This document shows positions 33,901 to 45,374 of a stretch of DNA of 64,000 nt, one piece after another. Made by a program: the position numbers and the translations under genes. Within the stretch, counting starts at the first letter, position 1. Each line of letters begins with the position of its first letter. The stretch is from contig CM042694.1 in the NCBI GenBank assembly GCA_023614405.1, positions 87,403,285-87,467,284 of the forward strand, written 5' to 3'. The stretch is from Avena insularis. Taxonomy: Eukaryota; Streptophyta; Magnoliopsida; Poales; Poaceae. The notes below the pieces were generated by a model. It worked only from the letters and a program-made list of their open reading frames with translations, ran no database searches and had not been told where the DNA came from.

Positions 33901-36400
33901 AACCATGATCATCAATTAACCAACAAGCTAGTTCAACAAGAGGCTTACTAGGGACTCTTTTATGTTTACAAAACACACATGTATTAGTGTTTCCTTATAA
34001 TACAATTATAGCATGGGATGCAAACATTCATCATAAACACAAAGATATAATAATAACCACTTTTATTATTGCCTCTTGGGCATATCTCCAACACAAATAT
34101 CTCCTTATATGTAAGTTCTTATTCCGCCGCTCGCTCGAAACAAAAGATCTCAACTTTTGTGAAAATTTATTTTGAGACCGGAAAGCTGTTCGAAAATACA
34201 AAGAATGAGCTTCATATTTAATGCTTTTTGAAGATCATGCTCCATGAACAAGATAGTATCATCCGCGTACTGTAAAATGGACACTCCCCCTTCGACTAGA
34301 TGAGGTATTAGTCCAGCCACTTGACCATTTTCTTTTGCTCGAGCAATAAGAATGGCAAGCATATCCACGATGATATTAAAAAGCATGGGAGATAAAGGAT
34401 CACCTTGTCGAAGACCTTTCTTAGTCTGAAAGTAATGGCCTATGTTATCATTAACACGAATGTCCATACTTCCATCTCGCACAAAATTGTAAATCCATTT
34501 ACACCATAATGGGTCGAATCCTTTCATGTGGAGTACTTGCTGTAGAAAAGGCCACTTGACCTTGTCATAAGCCTTTTCAAAATCAATTTTAAAAAGCACC
34601 CCGTCCAACTTTTTCCTATGAATCTCATGAATTGTTTCATGTAATACCACCACCCCTTCGAGGATATGCCGCCCAGGCATAAAGGCTGTCTGAGTGGGTC
34701 TAATGACTTTGTGAGCAATTGTAGAAATACAGTTTGTCGCAACTTTTGTGAAAATTTTGAAACTAACATTCAGGAGACAAATAGGTTTATATTGTTGAAT
34801 TTGTACAACATTCTCTTTCTTAGGTAACAAGGTAACAACACAAAGTTAAGTTTGAAAAGAGGTAGATTAGCTGAGTGCAACTGTGCAAACAAAGCCATCA
34901 AGTCAGTTTTTATTACTTGCCAAAAGGTTTGATAAAATTCTGCCGTAAACCCGTCAGGCCCAGGCGCCTTATTATGTTCCATTGAAGAAATAGCCTCTAA
35001 AACCTCTTGTTCACTAAACATAGAGGTTAAAATTCCATTTTCTTCGGGTGAAACTTGTGGGATATCTTTAATCACATCCTCCATAAGAGAAAAGCTATTG
35101 GGAGTAGGCTCCCCAAAACGCTTCTTATAAAATTCAGAGATATAAGTTTTCAAATTCTCCTCTCCCACAATAGCCCCCTCATCTTGTTCGAGTTAAAAGA
35201 TCTTTTTCTTTCTATATTTTCCATTTGCAATAAGGTGGAAGTAACTAGTATCATTACCTCCCTCTTGAATATGCTTAATCTTAGCCCGTTGTGCCCATTT
35301 AGACTCCTCATCCCGTCTTAATTTAGCCACTTGATCATTCGCAAACCTTAATTATTCTCTTTCGATCTCATTAAGTTGAGTATTTTTAGCCTTTATGTCT
35401 AGTTCATCGATGATAGAAAGAAACCTTTTCTTCTCTTTTTTATATTTTCCACTCTGATTCTTTGCCCACCCACGTAGAAATTGGCGTAGGTGTCTAACCT
35501 TATGTTGCCAACGTTCAATGGGTGAGTCACCATGGATGATCGATGTCCATTCATTAGCAACCATGCTAAAAAAATCATCTTGTCTTAGCCATGAAAGCTC
35601 GAAGGAGAATCTCGGATTATTCCCTTTATGAGCCTGAATCCCTGAGTCAACCAACAAAGGAGTATGATCGGATCCCGACTGCGTCAGCGCTTGCACTGTC
35701 ACGAGAGGGAACTTCTGTTCCCACTCAACAGTGGCCAGTATATGATCAAGCTTCTCATAGGTAGGCTTATCTCTACGGTTTGCCCAAGTAAATTGTCTGC
35801 CAGAGAGAGCTATCTCTCGAAGATTCAAACTTTCGATAATAGCATTAAACATAAAAGGCCAGCGTGTGTTAATATTATCATTATTTTTATCCTCTTTTCG
35901 TCTTAAAATATTAAAATCGCCTCCAATAAGCAAAGGAAGTGTTTCGTTTTCACAAACTCGCACTAACTCGGCAAGAAACTCATGTTTCAAGTTGTCTTGA
36001 GCCGCCCCATATACAGGAACCAGGATCCAAAGAAAACCGTCAAGGCGACACTTGATATGAATCTTAACACAGAAATCACCTGAGTCAACCTTGTTCACTA
36101 TAAGTGTTTCAGTGTTAATACCCACGAGGATGCCACCCGACCTTCCACAAGGAGGTAAGTAGAACCAAGAAAAATCCAATCTCGGAGTCAAATGCTTAAG
36201 GAAAGGGATAGTAAAATTAGATCAACATGTTTCCAACAGAGCAACAAAATCAAGTTTCCTCTCCCTAATAGTCTCCGAAAAAAACAATGTTTCACTGTAT
36301 CCCGAAATCCTTCACTATTCCAAAACATCCTACCTAGACCTTGCATCTCAAAAAGTTTTCTTAACTCTAACTCTGGTGCCCCGATGAACCGTCGCAGGGT
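30970..36400 (-). pseudogene. LINE ORF2: endonuclease, reverse transcriptase, zinc-finger tail
   Basis: From the right: the endonuclease segment (36191-35352) has GGDFNILRRKEDK, SDHTPLL and the catalytic-type EKLDHIL context. The RT part (35168-34150) has NKAPGPDGFTAEFY, the fingers FKIDFEKAYDKV, QGDPLSPMLFN and the active site QYADDTILF. After the solo LTR the frame resumes with FRYLGVPIHHRRL (32400-31935). The zf-RVT region (31887-31441) and a C-terminal piece (31248-30970) follow. Frameshifts lie near 36300, 34830, 31900 and 31450, with stops at 35350 and 35190. It cannot be translated as one protein. Confidence 0.85.
32404..34093 (-). mobile_element. Solo LTR of an Angela/WIS/BARE-type copia element
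   Basis: On the minus strand it begins TGTTGGAGATATGCCC and ends in CA, has the 1690-bp length typical of Angela-group LTRs, and is flanked by exact CAAAT duplications (32399-32403, 34094-34098). The LTR carries a TATA palindrome (ctctatatatagag, about 32867-32880) that would serve as its promoter. No internal region or second LTR is present, so unequal recombination removed the rest. It lies inside the RT part of a LINE, so it is younger than that LINE. Confidence 0.92.
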
Positions 36401-37533
36401 CATACTGTTTTTTTCTCCCACGTTTTTGTGTAGGTTCTTTGATTAGATTCTCGTCAAGATCCTCTAATCCAAGAAATTCCTCCTCAACCAAATCATCACA
36501 CAAATTAGACATCTTAGATACGACTAAGCTTTCTTCCCCACCCTCTTTCGTTTCAGTGCGACGATCAAGTAAAGTCAACGTTCTATTTAGTTCATTGTCC
36601 CTAATCAAATTAGCTGCTACACATTTTTGTGACTCTGTCTCCCCCAAAGAAACCCCAATCGATCTAGCCTTTTCTATTATATCGATATTTGAAAAGGACA
36701 TGATTGAAAAAGTTGGGTTTAATTTTTTACCTTTGAGATCATCCCGGCGCTGCACCAAGTCCACTGCACGCTCCAGCTGTGTGGCGTTAGCATTTGGTTG
36801 CGCCCTCACACGATCACTTGTTTTGACCTCAGTAGCAGCAGACTTGGGTATGCCACCAAACTCAATCACCTCAGCGAGAGATGGTTTTGGTCTTGCGAAT
36901 ACACCCCCAGTAGTTGCGGCTTTAGGCACAACCGAAGTTGCCTCGACATCCAACGTACTCTTGTGTGGCTTCTTTGGGGTGCTCGGATATTCCAGCGTAT
37001 GAAAACCAGCCTCTCCCATGGTCACCATAGGGACATCATTTTCCTCACTTGCCTCTTCTGCCGCTGCAGAGGAAAAGCCCGCGGCAGCCTTCCCGAGCCC
37101 CACGGCCGCCTGCCCGAGCCTCACGGCAGCACAAAATTGTGCCGCGGCAGGGACTTGCGGCACGGCAGGAGGTACCACGTCTTCCTGGCTAGGTTCCACA
37201 GCAACATGTCGGCTCTGACCGATGCACTCAGGTGTAGGTGCAGCACCCTCCGGACACGAGACCACCGCACCATCATACATCGACGAGATCTCCCTTCTAA
37301 TATTATTCTGTATAGCCATTGTAGCATCAATGCGGGATGGCGGAACCACAAACGGGAGAGATAACCCCTGAGAGACAAAAGAGACATTTTGTATCATGAA
37401 ACGAATTAAAAGATTGCATGCAACCTCCAGATGGAATAGCGAAATTATCATTTTTATGTTTTACCTCATTCATCACAATTTGGAAAGATCCAATATTAAC
37501 TCCTGGAGAAGTTGGCAACGCTGCCGATTGCAT
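36348..37533 (-). pseudogene. LINE ORF1 (nucleic-acid-binding protein)
   Basis: The likely start is MQSAALPTSPGVNIG at about 37533, close to the LINE 5' end. A frameshift near 37400 leads into the long frame 37451-36348. That frame has an Ala/Gly-rich low-complexity stretch (LGQAAVGLGKAAAGFSSAAA) and a C-terminal segment with IIEKARSIGVSLGE. The typical CCHC knuckles of ORF1 were not seen. It presumably served as the RNA chaperone of the retrotransposition particle. Confidence 0.6.
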
Positions 37534-37920
37534 TCCTCCAGAAGGAAATTGACTGCGTGGGACATTCTCGCAACATTCCAGGGGAGGATGCTTGCGGCGC
37601 CTGATCGACCAAACGCGAAATTTGACGACACTGTTTAGCGTTTTCAGTAGAGTTGCATCAGGCATTATTATCAACTAATAATCCAGGAAGGGACCAGCAG
37701 CTTAACTATAAGCATGGCCCAACTTTCGTGCAGACATCCGGCCGTAAAGGTGACATGAGCACCATTAACAAATTAATCCTGCATTCATGGATACGGGTTA
37801 GCGACGAAAGTGACCCGGAGACATTCGCAAAGTCGGAACATCTGTTCAATTGTGGAGTAGTAGTATATTCTGTTTATGGCACACACTTCCGATGGACATG
37901 GGTTGCAGTGCAGGATGTTG

Positions 37921-37928
37921 TATATATA
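37921..37928 (+). promoter_or_regulatory. TATA box of peptide precursor gene 1
   Basis: tatatata lies 123-130 bp upstream of the ATG at 38051. The second gene has a TATATA at the same distance (43289), which supports both as core promoters. Confidence 0.6.
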
Positions 37929-38050
37929 CTACTGTCAACGAGGCAAGTGATTCAAACGGACTCGTCTAGCTATAACTAGCTCCCTCCGCTCTAAACTCTA
38001 GCTACACACTTCCATCCGAGCAGAGCTGAAGGCTAGAGTACTCTGACAGA

Positions 38051-38460
38051 ATGAGGAGTCCAAGATACTTGTCACTGTCCGCTGCTACTGCAATCTTGAT
38101 CTTGGTACTGACGGCCACGGAGGCTGACGCCATTCGACTGGATGCTGAAACCCGTGCATCAGTCGGCAGCAGCGACCCAATGCCAGTGCTGGTCAATGTA
38201 AGTGATTATGAATATATGTCTGATCCTTTACCTGCATCTCTCTGAGTCGTTTCTGCATATATGTGCTAACTTGCCTTTTTTCTTGGATACAGAAACCAAC
38301 CGAGAATGTAAATGTCCCCGAGAGTTCTACTAGCTCGGATATAACTGAATTGAAGGGAAGATCCGTGGCGTCGAAAGAAGTTAGGGCGGTGGCGGACAGG
38401 CTGCCGGAGTTCCATGAAGACTACTACGGCCCAAGCGATCATAGTCCTAGGCACCACTGA
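38051..38460 (+). CDS. Secreted peptide precursor ending in DYYGPSDHSPRHH (RGF/GLV/CLEL-like), gene 1
   Basis: Exon 1 38051-38197, intron with GTAAGT donor and acag acceptor, exon 2 38293-38460; 104 aa. Residues 1-27 form a signal peptide (core AATAILILVLTA, cleavage near ADA|IR). A variable middle follows, then LPEFHE and the C-terminal DYYGPSDHSPRHH (residues 92-104). The end matches the layout of root meristem growth factors: Asp-Tyr at the start, Pro at 5, and Pro-Arg-His at 10-12. Seven of 13 residues agree with RGF1 as I recall it. Asp before Tyr is the known signal for tyrosine sulfation. The mature peptide would act outside the cell on a receptor kinase. The last residue is His rather than Asn. 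PSY- and CLE-type peptides are weaker alternatives. Confidence 0.8.
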
Positions 38461-38719
38461 CCAAGACTTCATTGGTTTCCTCTCTCAATAGAGTAGGTAG
38501 TCGCAGTGGTTGTAGACTGACATATGTCCAATTGCTAAGAGTACCATGTAAGCTCAAGCAGTGAGGACGTGGTGATAGCAGCATCTGAAGCTTAACTCGC
38601 TTCTGCATCTCCTTGCAACATAGGGAGGAGAAGGAACAGCTCTCGTGAACTAATTTATTAACTTGTTGACAATTCTTCCAGCAGCTCTCTTTGAATTCTA
38701 CCTTCAATACCTGTTAGAG

Positions 38720-38990
38720 GTCGTTTGGTATCCATCATCTGAGCCTGGAATCCTGGAATTCATTCCATCCCTATGCTGTTTGGTTGGCACGGAATTGAGT
38801 TGTCTTTTCATTTAGCAAATCCATCTAAATATTCCCATGTGTAAACCAATTCCTATCTTAGACCCGTTATTTGCAAATTCCGATGACAACCAAACATGTG
38901 GGTGTTTTTGGAATCATAATATAAATGAAATGAATCCATGTATTCATTTCATTTCTACTAAATGTAATGAATACCTGGGTACACATAATC
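38720..38990. mobile_element. Possible hAT-type MITE
   Basis: gtcgtttggtatccatcatc at about 38720 and the later tgacaaccaaacatg (about 38885) are loosely inverse, and the interior is AT-rich with repeats of attcatttcatt. Terminal repeats and target duplication are not clear. Confidence 0.3.
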
Positions 38991-39372
38991 AGCGCACGCT
39001 AGCTTGTGAGAACAGGTGATATATAGTTCACGTGCTCGTGTTACAGACTGTATCGTGCCAAGAGTACCACTTACTACTGCACTGCCGGTGGTTGATTTGT
39101 GGCAGTGTTCCCAGGCTGATGTTGGTACCATACCAACCGCAATAGTGGAAGTGTTGCCGTGCCGGATATGCTGCAGTGCTGTTGGCCAACGACAAGTACG
39201 TTGTTACATGCTTTATGCCCGGGCCATGTGGTTGCGCGCTAAAGTACTACTGTATTATAGTCCTATATACAACTACGGTTCTCCAAATGCTTAATGATAA
39301 CGAGATGATTGATCGGGCAAGCCACCTTTTCGGATAAGCGGTATAACTAAAGGATGTGGTGCACCACCCTTC

Positions 39373-39900
39373 TCAAGATAGTTTTTTATAGGGAAAATTC
39401 AATGGGAGGGGGCGTGAGGGGACGCAATCCCAAAACACAGAAGTATTACAGGAAAAACAAACTATAGGTAGGTTATGCGCCACACAATTAGTCTCCCGCG
39501 AGCAATGCCGAAGAGATACTTGGCCAATTCTTCGAGACTTCTGAAAATAGTCCACCAGAATAGCTGTATAACTGCTCCAAATCTTGATGACTCCGTTATA
39601 AGCCTGAACCAATTCCAAAGAATACGATTCTACAATGACAGGGACACGTCCTAGATCCTCAATATGCTGGAGGCCTTTCTGAAGAGCAATGGCCTCTGGT
39701 GTCATTGTATCAAAGAGGTTGTCAAGTACCTAACTAGCACCAAACCGCTTGTCCTCTATATTACGAAGGACCGCACCAGAAACAGCACTCGATCCATTCC
39801 AAAAGTACCAGGCACCAATATTAAGTTTGTACTTACCAGAGGGTGGTTTTCTCACCAGGTTACTCCACGCGGTTCTGCACTAGATTCATCAACAACGTCA
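39373..39900 (-). pseudogene. LINE RNase H-like domain fragment (3' end, 5' truncated)
   Basis: Minus-strand translation of 39705-39373 shows the RNase H-like domain that ends many plant LINE ORF2 proteins: EAIALQKGLQHIEDLG, VIVESYSLELV and HCSRETNCVAHNL. The part further upstream to about 39900 continues in broken frames (GKYKLNIGA-like). It is dead on arrival, as is usual for 5'-truncated LINEs. Confidence 0.75.
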
Positions 39901-41631
39901 ATCCTTGGAATGTGAATGCGCATCGAGCAAATGGGCTACGTACATTCTCAAGATAGTTAAAATATACTAGTAGTAGTTTCTAAAAGGAAGGAAACAAAGT
40001 TTGACATAATAAAATGTACAAAGGACAGCAAATAGCAACATAATAAATGATCACGAGAAAACATCAAAGAAAACGTGTGCAGAGCTACATAAATCCCACG
40101 TGTATATAGCTCCTTTCCTCACTACACTATCTTCTAAGATAAATACTTAAGTATACTCTGTTAGTGAAATTGGATCTCGCATGTTTCATATATAAATCAA
40201 ACTAAATGCTACATCCAAATTAACCCACAGTACAACTCAACTTAATCAAGAGATTAGGATAGTGACATGCGCTCGACGGCAAGACAAAGTAAGATAGTTA
40301 CAATTTATAATAAATTTTACATTTTTAGAAATTATTTTTTAACATGTTAAAATTTTAGTGATTATAATTTCAGTTTCTAAATTTCCATATTAACCACACA
40401 GCAATGTCAGTAGATGTGAGCTACAATATTCTTAGTTATGCACTTGTCATGTATATGTTCAAATAAGTTATTTTAAATTAACATGCATTTTATAACAAAA
40501 GTTTGTTCTTATTGAATAATTTTATATACATGCCATCAAGTATATATTATATATGCATTTGTGCTAACGATTTCCAAAGGGTGCAACCAAATAAATATCT
40601 AAATAATTTTATATACATGCCATCAACTATATTTATCGAAACTTTAAAGTAGAAATTAAACCAATTATTGAATATATTTCCTTGGCTAAATATGCATTAA
40701 CAGGTTATATTGGGTCCAACAACTAGTTGATAATATGTGCATGCACTGTACCGGTGAACATACAATGAGATGGATTCTACTTTGTTTTCTTACAAAGAAA
40801 TTTAATTATATTTCACCTAACGCATACATGTGGTCCTATAAATTTTTGAAATCAAAGTTTTGCATGAAATTCTAGTCAGCATAGATTGCATTACGACCTA
40901 ACTATGCTCATCATCACCAACCGTATTGTTATGTTACTACATGGTGCAATTTTAATTTATGCTTATATCGCATCTTAGATTAGAGTGTTAGTGAAGATCT
41001 AAGAATTTTCAAAATGTTTGCAATGGGAAAACATATTGCCATTTATATTGGAGTGATTGGGTTAATATTGACTAATATAAATGAAATGAAGGCAAATAGT
41101 GGGGGTGAATTATTTTGAAGAAGCAAAGATATTTTGTGTCTAGAATAGTTATCGTGTAAAATATGGATACTATGATAGCACCTAGAGGTTGTTCAAAGGG
41201 TCATGGTGCAATTTTTGTAAGTTTTCCTTGACCGAATTCTAGTTGAGCTAAGCATTCATTTTGATGAAAATCTTCACACTTGTTGAGATGTATTGCTTGC
41301 TTTGGTCCAAAGATTTTTTCTACAAATTTTGATGAAGACAAACATATTGAAGTTTATAATACTTATGCTACTAATTTCTTCGAATATGAGTGTGTAACCC
41401 ATAGAGATCAACCTGCCACATTTTTTGACGGAAAAACAGTAGGGAAAACCCCCTGCATCATTTTTCTGGAACAAAATGTTCCTACAAAAACAGGAGAAAC
41501 AAAGGAAAAGACATGAGAAACAAAGGAGAAAGGAAAAGGAACTTGCCACATTTGTAATGATCTTGACAGTCTTGTTGTGGAAATGGTTCGCGCATAAACG
41601 TCTCAAGTGAATGGTTCATGAGTCATGCATG
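39901..41631. other. AT-rich intergenic DNA
   Basis: I find no convincing gene. Short frames at 41274-41606 on both strands overlap each other and lack domain or splice signals. Confidence 0.5.
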
Positions 41632-42480
41632 CACTAGTACAAACTTGACTATTAGAGGCGACCCCTAGAGCTGGTTTACACAAAAAAAGTCCAGCTGTGA
41701 TAAAATCAACCTAAACGAATTGTCGCAAGCCAAGCTAGCAATGATCCGCTCAGAGCTTGCTAAGTTTTTGTTAAACAAGTGCTCAAAAAAGACTGAGAGT
41801 TTCACCATTCATGAGGTTAAAGTGGGTGAGAAACTATAAATTGACATGCTAGAAACTTCATATTTGTGGATTCTTCAATGTTGTTCAAACTGTAACTTGC
41901 CATGCTAGAAACCTATGGTGCACGTTTTGTAATATGTGACTTGTGTCTTATATATTCATGCTTTATACTTCTAGTCTCGATAATATGTATATATAGTATT
42001 ACCCCTATTAATTGTTGTGCAAAATACTGCATATAACGAGTTCCAAAATTTTCCTGACCCGCCAAAGGGAATGGCCGGTTGTAAACAATTGATAGCAGTC
42101 TCTGATAAAGTTTAATTGGAGATGGCCACGTATTTACAGCCATCCCAAATAAAATTTTATTGGAGAAGGATGCTATAAAAGCTGTATCTGACAAAAAATT
42201 AACTGGAGACAACCGTTTTAAAAAGTTGTCTTAGTGGTTTCCACATTGGAGCCGGCTACATACAACCGGAGACATCAAAGAATAATATCCGTCTCCGATA
42301 ATAACACTACTGGATACGGTTCTATTTTACAGTGTTCTGAGGAGTCTAAGTATTAGAGCTAGTACCATAAACCGGCTCTAATGATGTACTTATTAGAGAA
42401 CATGAGATGGAGCCGGATGGGAAAACCGGCTCTATAGCCTGTGTACAAAACCGTTTCTGAAGGTCGTTTTTACACTAGTG
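41632..42480. mobile_element. Small non-autonomous CACTA element (849 bp)
   Basis: The left end is cactagtacaaac and the right end gtttttacactagtg (inverse cactagtgtaaaaac), the CACTA terminal motif. Subterminal ccggctcta-type motifs recur at 42250-42450. The flanking triplets are atg and att, so the 3-bp target duplication is imperfect. It sits between the two peptide genes and has no transposase. Confidence 0.75.
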
Positions 42481-43288
42481 ATTGTGCTAAAGTGTCAAAC
42501 TCGGTGATATTTCAATGTCATGATGGTATTTCTAGAAGTGAAGCGATAATTTGCCAATATATGTTATACATATTAGCTTTTGTGTTCGACGTTAGTCGCA
42601 ATGCACTTTTATTTGGGTGAATTTTGGTTGCGATGTAGTGGAAATTTTTGCTTGCACAAAGTTAGCACCCCCCTCTCCTACATTGTCTTGATGTTTGTAA
42701 CCAAAAACGATACCATAACTAACATCTGCCAAGCAAAATCTTGTCAGATGCAGCAAACCAAATGGGGATGTTATATGTGTTACCTGATTACATAGGTGTT
42801 AGGCATGGTACATGATGCAATGCAGAGATCCAAACATGGGGTACATGTTTATGATATAATCTGTCAATTACTTCTGTCTCTGCGAGACAATTTTGCCGCA
42901 TTCCAGGGGACGATGCGTGCAGCGGCTGGTCGACCAAACACAAAACCTGACGACACTGCCATGCATGGCCGGGTTAGTTTAGCACTTCTGGTGGTTCATG
43001 CACGAGGCATCAGCAACTAATCCAGGAAGGGACCGGCAGCTTAATTAAACATGACCCACCTTTTTTGCAGACATCCGGCCATAAAGATGGCAGGAACACC
43101 ATTAACTAAGGCATCTTACATGCATGGGTACGGGTTAGCGACAGTGATGCGTAGACATTTGCAAAGGTTATTATAATAAGTTTAAAAAATTTGTTGTCTT
43201 GTAGTACTATGTACGTAGATAACCCACTCTCCCGCGGGTAGACATGAGCGCAGCAAACACTGGGACGGCTTGTAAAGCCACAAATGCA

Positions 43289-43294
43289 TATATA
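43289..43294 (+). promoter_or_regulatory. TATA box of peptide precursor gene 2
   Basis: TATATA 128-133 bp upstream of the ATG at 43422, at the same spacing as in gene 1. Confidence 0.55.
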
Positions 43295-43421
43295 CCATTC
43301 GTTCTAATCTCAGGTTCTTCAGAAGACATAGCCTATCTATAGCTCCCTACAGCTCCCCGGCCCTCTCTGAGCTAACGAGTAAAAGTTAAGTACTCTCCTA
43401 GTCACATCCAGCTCTGCCAGG

Positions 43422-43824
43422 ATGAGGAGCTCGAGCTACTTGTCATTGTCATTGGCCACGGCTATGTTCTTGCTTCTGGCAATGGCTTCCATGGAGGTTG
43501 AAGCCATCCGACTAGACGCAGAGACACGAGCATCAGTTAGCAGCAGCAACGGCAACCAAATGCCCCTTAATGTAAGTGATTCTAAACTTCTTGTTCGTTA
43601 TCTGAATCCCTGAATCAGTTCTCTGCAAATGCTAATGATGTTCTTGTGTTTCTTCAATGCAGAAACCAAACGAGACTGTTGTCAAGGGTCCTGCTAGCTC
43701 GATAAGCGAGACGAAGAGGAGTGTCCATGTTGGTGAGAACAAAGTTAGGACGGTGGCACACAAGCTGCCGGAGTTCCACGAGGACTACTACGGTGCGACT
43801 GATCACAGTCCAAGACACCACTGA
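43422..43824 (+). CDS. Secreted peptide precursor ending in DYYGATDHSPRHH (RGF/GLV/CLEL-like), gene 2
   Basis: Exon 1 43422-43571, intron (GTAAGT ... atgcag), exon 2 43663-43824; 103 aa. The intron interrupts at the same place as in gene 1, directly before a Lys-Pro. The signal peptide is residues 1-28 (LATAMFLLLAMASMEVEA), followed by IRLDAETRASVS, identical to gene 1 over IRLDAETRASV. The middle of the precursor is diverged. The end is strongly kept: LPEFHEDYYG-DHSPRHH with only PS to AT exchanged. Conservation of the tail against a loose middle is what a processed peptide hormone shows. The mature peptide is inferred to be residues 91-103, sulfated on the Tyr after Asp. Confidence 0.8.
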
Positions 43825-44600
43825 GGATAATTCTTTTCTGCTTGTTTTGCTTCTGTGTTTATTCTCTAGATGATAGATGTCTAGAACAGACTTAGCTAGG
43901 GTAGGTAGTCGTGGCAGTTGCAAGCGGCCATAGGTAGTTGTTGGTAGATTCCATGTAAGCTCAGGCAGCGGGCACATGCATGGTGATCACGTTGATGTGG
44001 TAACTTCCATGGTAATATGATCAAGATTGAAATTTGAAAGCAACACTCGGCGCCAGGTGTTGTCTGTCATGCATCTGTAAGGATGCACTCGTGTTCAAAT
44101 TTTAAGAGATATCAAGCTATAATATATGCATTGGAGGTTACTTTATACATCTGGTTTTTGGTAACCTGACGATTGAGAATCATGAACCTGCATATAGAAC
44201 TGCCAATTTGATGACGCTGAAGATCCAAATGCCCAAATGCAGTGTTAATAATTAAGTAAGAAGAACAAATAATCCAGCTGCTCGAGACTCTCCTGACACC
44301 TAGCTAGCGAGTTGGCCAGCACCACGTACGCTGCCCCGGCTGGTGGTTATTTGTGGTCGGAGGAGGACATTGTTACCAGTCCATATGGCCGGATGAGCCA
44401 CAATAATGGAAGATATGCTGCACTGCTGTTCGCCAAGTATACCGCTATACTTTATGCCGGGCTGTACGGTTGCGTGCTAAAGTATCCAGTTAAACATGCA
44501 ACCACTGTTTCCCACATGCTTAATGATAGCTAGATGATTGATTGAGCTAGCCACCTTTTGAGATAAGTGGTGTAGCTAAACAATATGGTACATGACGTTC

Positions 44601-45029
44601 TCATGATGGACTAAAAAAAACTGTAGAGAAAAGAAAACATAGTGCTTCGAAATATATAAACGCAAAAAGGAGGAGATGGTACCCCAACATTCAATGTGTA
44701 TTTTATCCAGGTTAATCGCCCGGCTGTTCACTTCTCCCTGTAAACGGTAGCACCTAACCTCTGCCTGGACACCTACGCCAAAAGAGCTACGCAGACCGGG
44801 ACACAACTTTCCATGGCCGGGAAAGACAAGACAGAGACAAAGACACCTGCCGCTTGTTGTGTTTTAGCGGTTACACGACTGCTGCAATTTTATTACTTGG
44901 TTTTAGGGCTGGATACATCTGAATCTTACAAAGTTAAGTAAAATAATTTGAAGGGGAGTAAGTACTATTCCCTCAGTTTAAAATTGTAAGCACTATAATT
45001 CAGAACTTAACCAGTGGCTTAAACAACTG
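44601..45029. other. Intergenic DNA with a MITE-like edge
   Basis: No gene. A Stowaway-like edge (tattccctcagtttaaaat) stands at 44967 without a right partner. Confidence 0.4.
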
Positions 45030-45262
45030 ATCATGCACCAATTTTTGCGCAAACATGCATCCTCCCATTTAAGCCGGGTGGCGTATATGCAAGGACTTCT
45101 ATGAAATAATTAATCCTTTCATGCATGCATGGGTACCAGATGATTAACGACAATGATCCGGAGACATCTGCAAGGACAAGTAGTTGTTTATTGTTCATGT
45201 GTTGACGCGATAACCAACTCTTGATAGAGACCAGTTCAGCGAACACTGTGACAGGTTGCAAA
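45030..45262 (+). repeat. Promoter remnant of a third peptide-gene unit
   Basis: Blocks match the upstream parts of units 1 and 2: gcgcaaacatgcatcc, catgcatgcatgggtacc, gatccggagacatctgcaa and gcgaacactgtgacaggttg. The coding part expected about 150 bp further on is missing here; an exon 1 remnant lies at 49003. Confidence 0.7.
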
Positions 45263-45374
45263 GGAGAGGGTTAGATATGCTTGAGTTCAGTTAGACGACG
45301 ACTAAATTGGCCAATATCCCTTTCCTATCAAAACTCTCTTGTAAGCTGAAAACTGAAGCATTGTCCTTGTTAAT

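Larger units (their letters stand above)
30798..37549 (-). mobile_element. Near full-length LINE (L1-type), split by a solo LTR
   Basis: On the plus strand it starts with a T tract (poly(A) tail) at 30798, followed by the LINE tail block cgaaatggggtgagccc and ttcaaaggatgcacgcatcc. It continues through ORF2 and ORF1 read on the minus strand. A candidate 8-bp target duplication tgactgcg stands at 30790-30797 and 37550-37557. Without the LTR insertion it is about 5.06 kb, near full length for a plant LINE. The right border agrees with the point where homology to the peptide-gene unit at 42870 starts. Confidence 0.8.
37557..39370 (+). repeat. Peptide-gene duplication, unit 1
   Basis: This is homologous to 42875-44600. 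Landmarks shared in order: attccaggggaggatgc / attccaggggacgatgc, cagacatccggcc, tacgggttagcgac, the two gene exons, and downstream atgcttaatgata-c and gccacctttt-g-ataag. The upstream block is also echoed at 45030-45262. Confidence 0.85.
42875..44600 (+). repeat. Peptide-gene duplication, unit 2
   Basis: This is the homologue of 37557-39370, including promoter, both exons and the downstream block around 44310-44600. Unit 1 has the LINE inserted at its left border (37549); unit 2 does not. Confidence 0.85.

Noticed and set aside
36439..37002. Plus-strand frame of 187 codons
   Set aside because: It is antisense to LINE ORF1, which has the recognisable features.
38326..38460. PSY- or CLE-type assignment of the peptide tail
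   Set aside because: CLE would need Gly-Pro-Asn in the middle and PSY an Asn-Pro-x-His block; the RGF layout matches at more positions and in exact length to the stop codon.
44312..44533. Open frame of 73 codons downstream of peptide gene 2
   Set aside because: The homologous region downstream of gene 1 (about 39080-39290) does not keep the frame, so it is probably non-coding flank.
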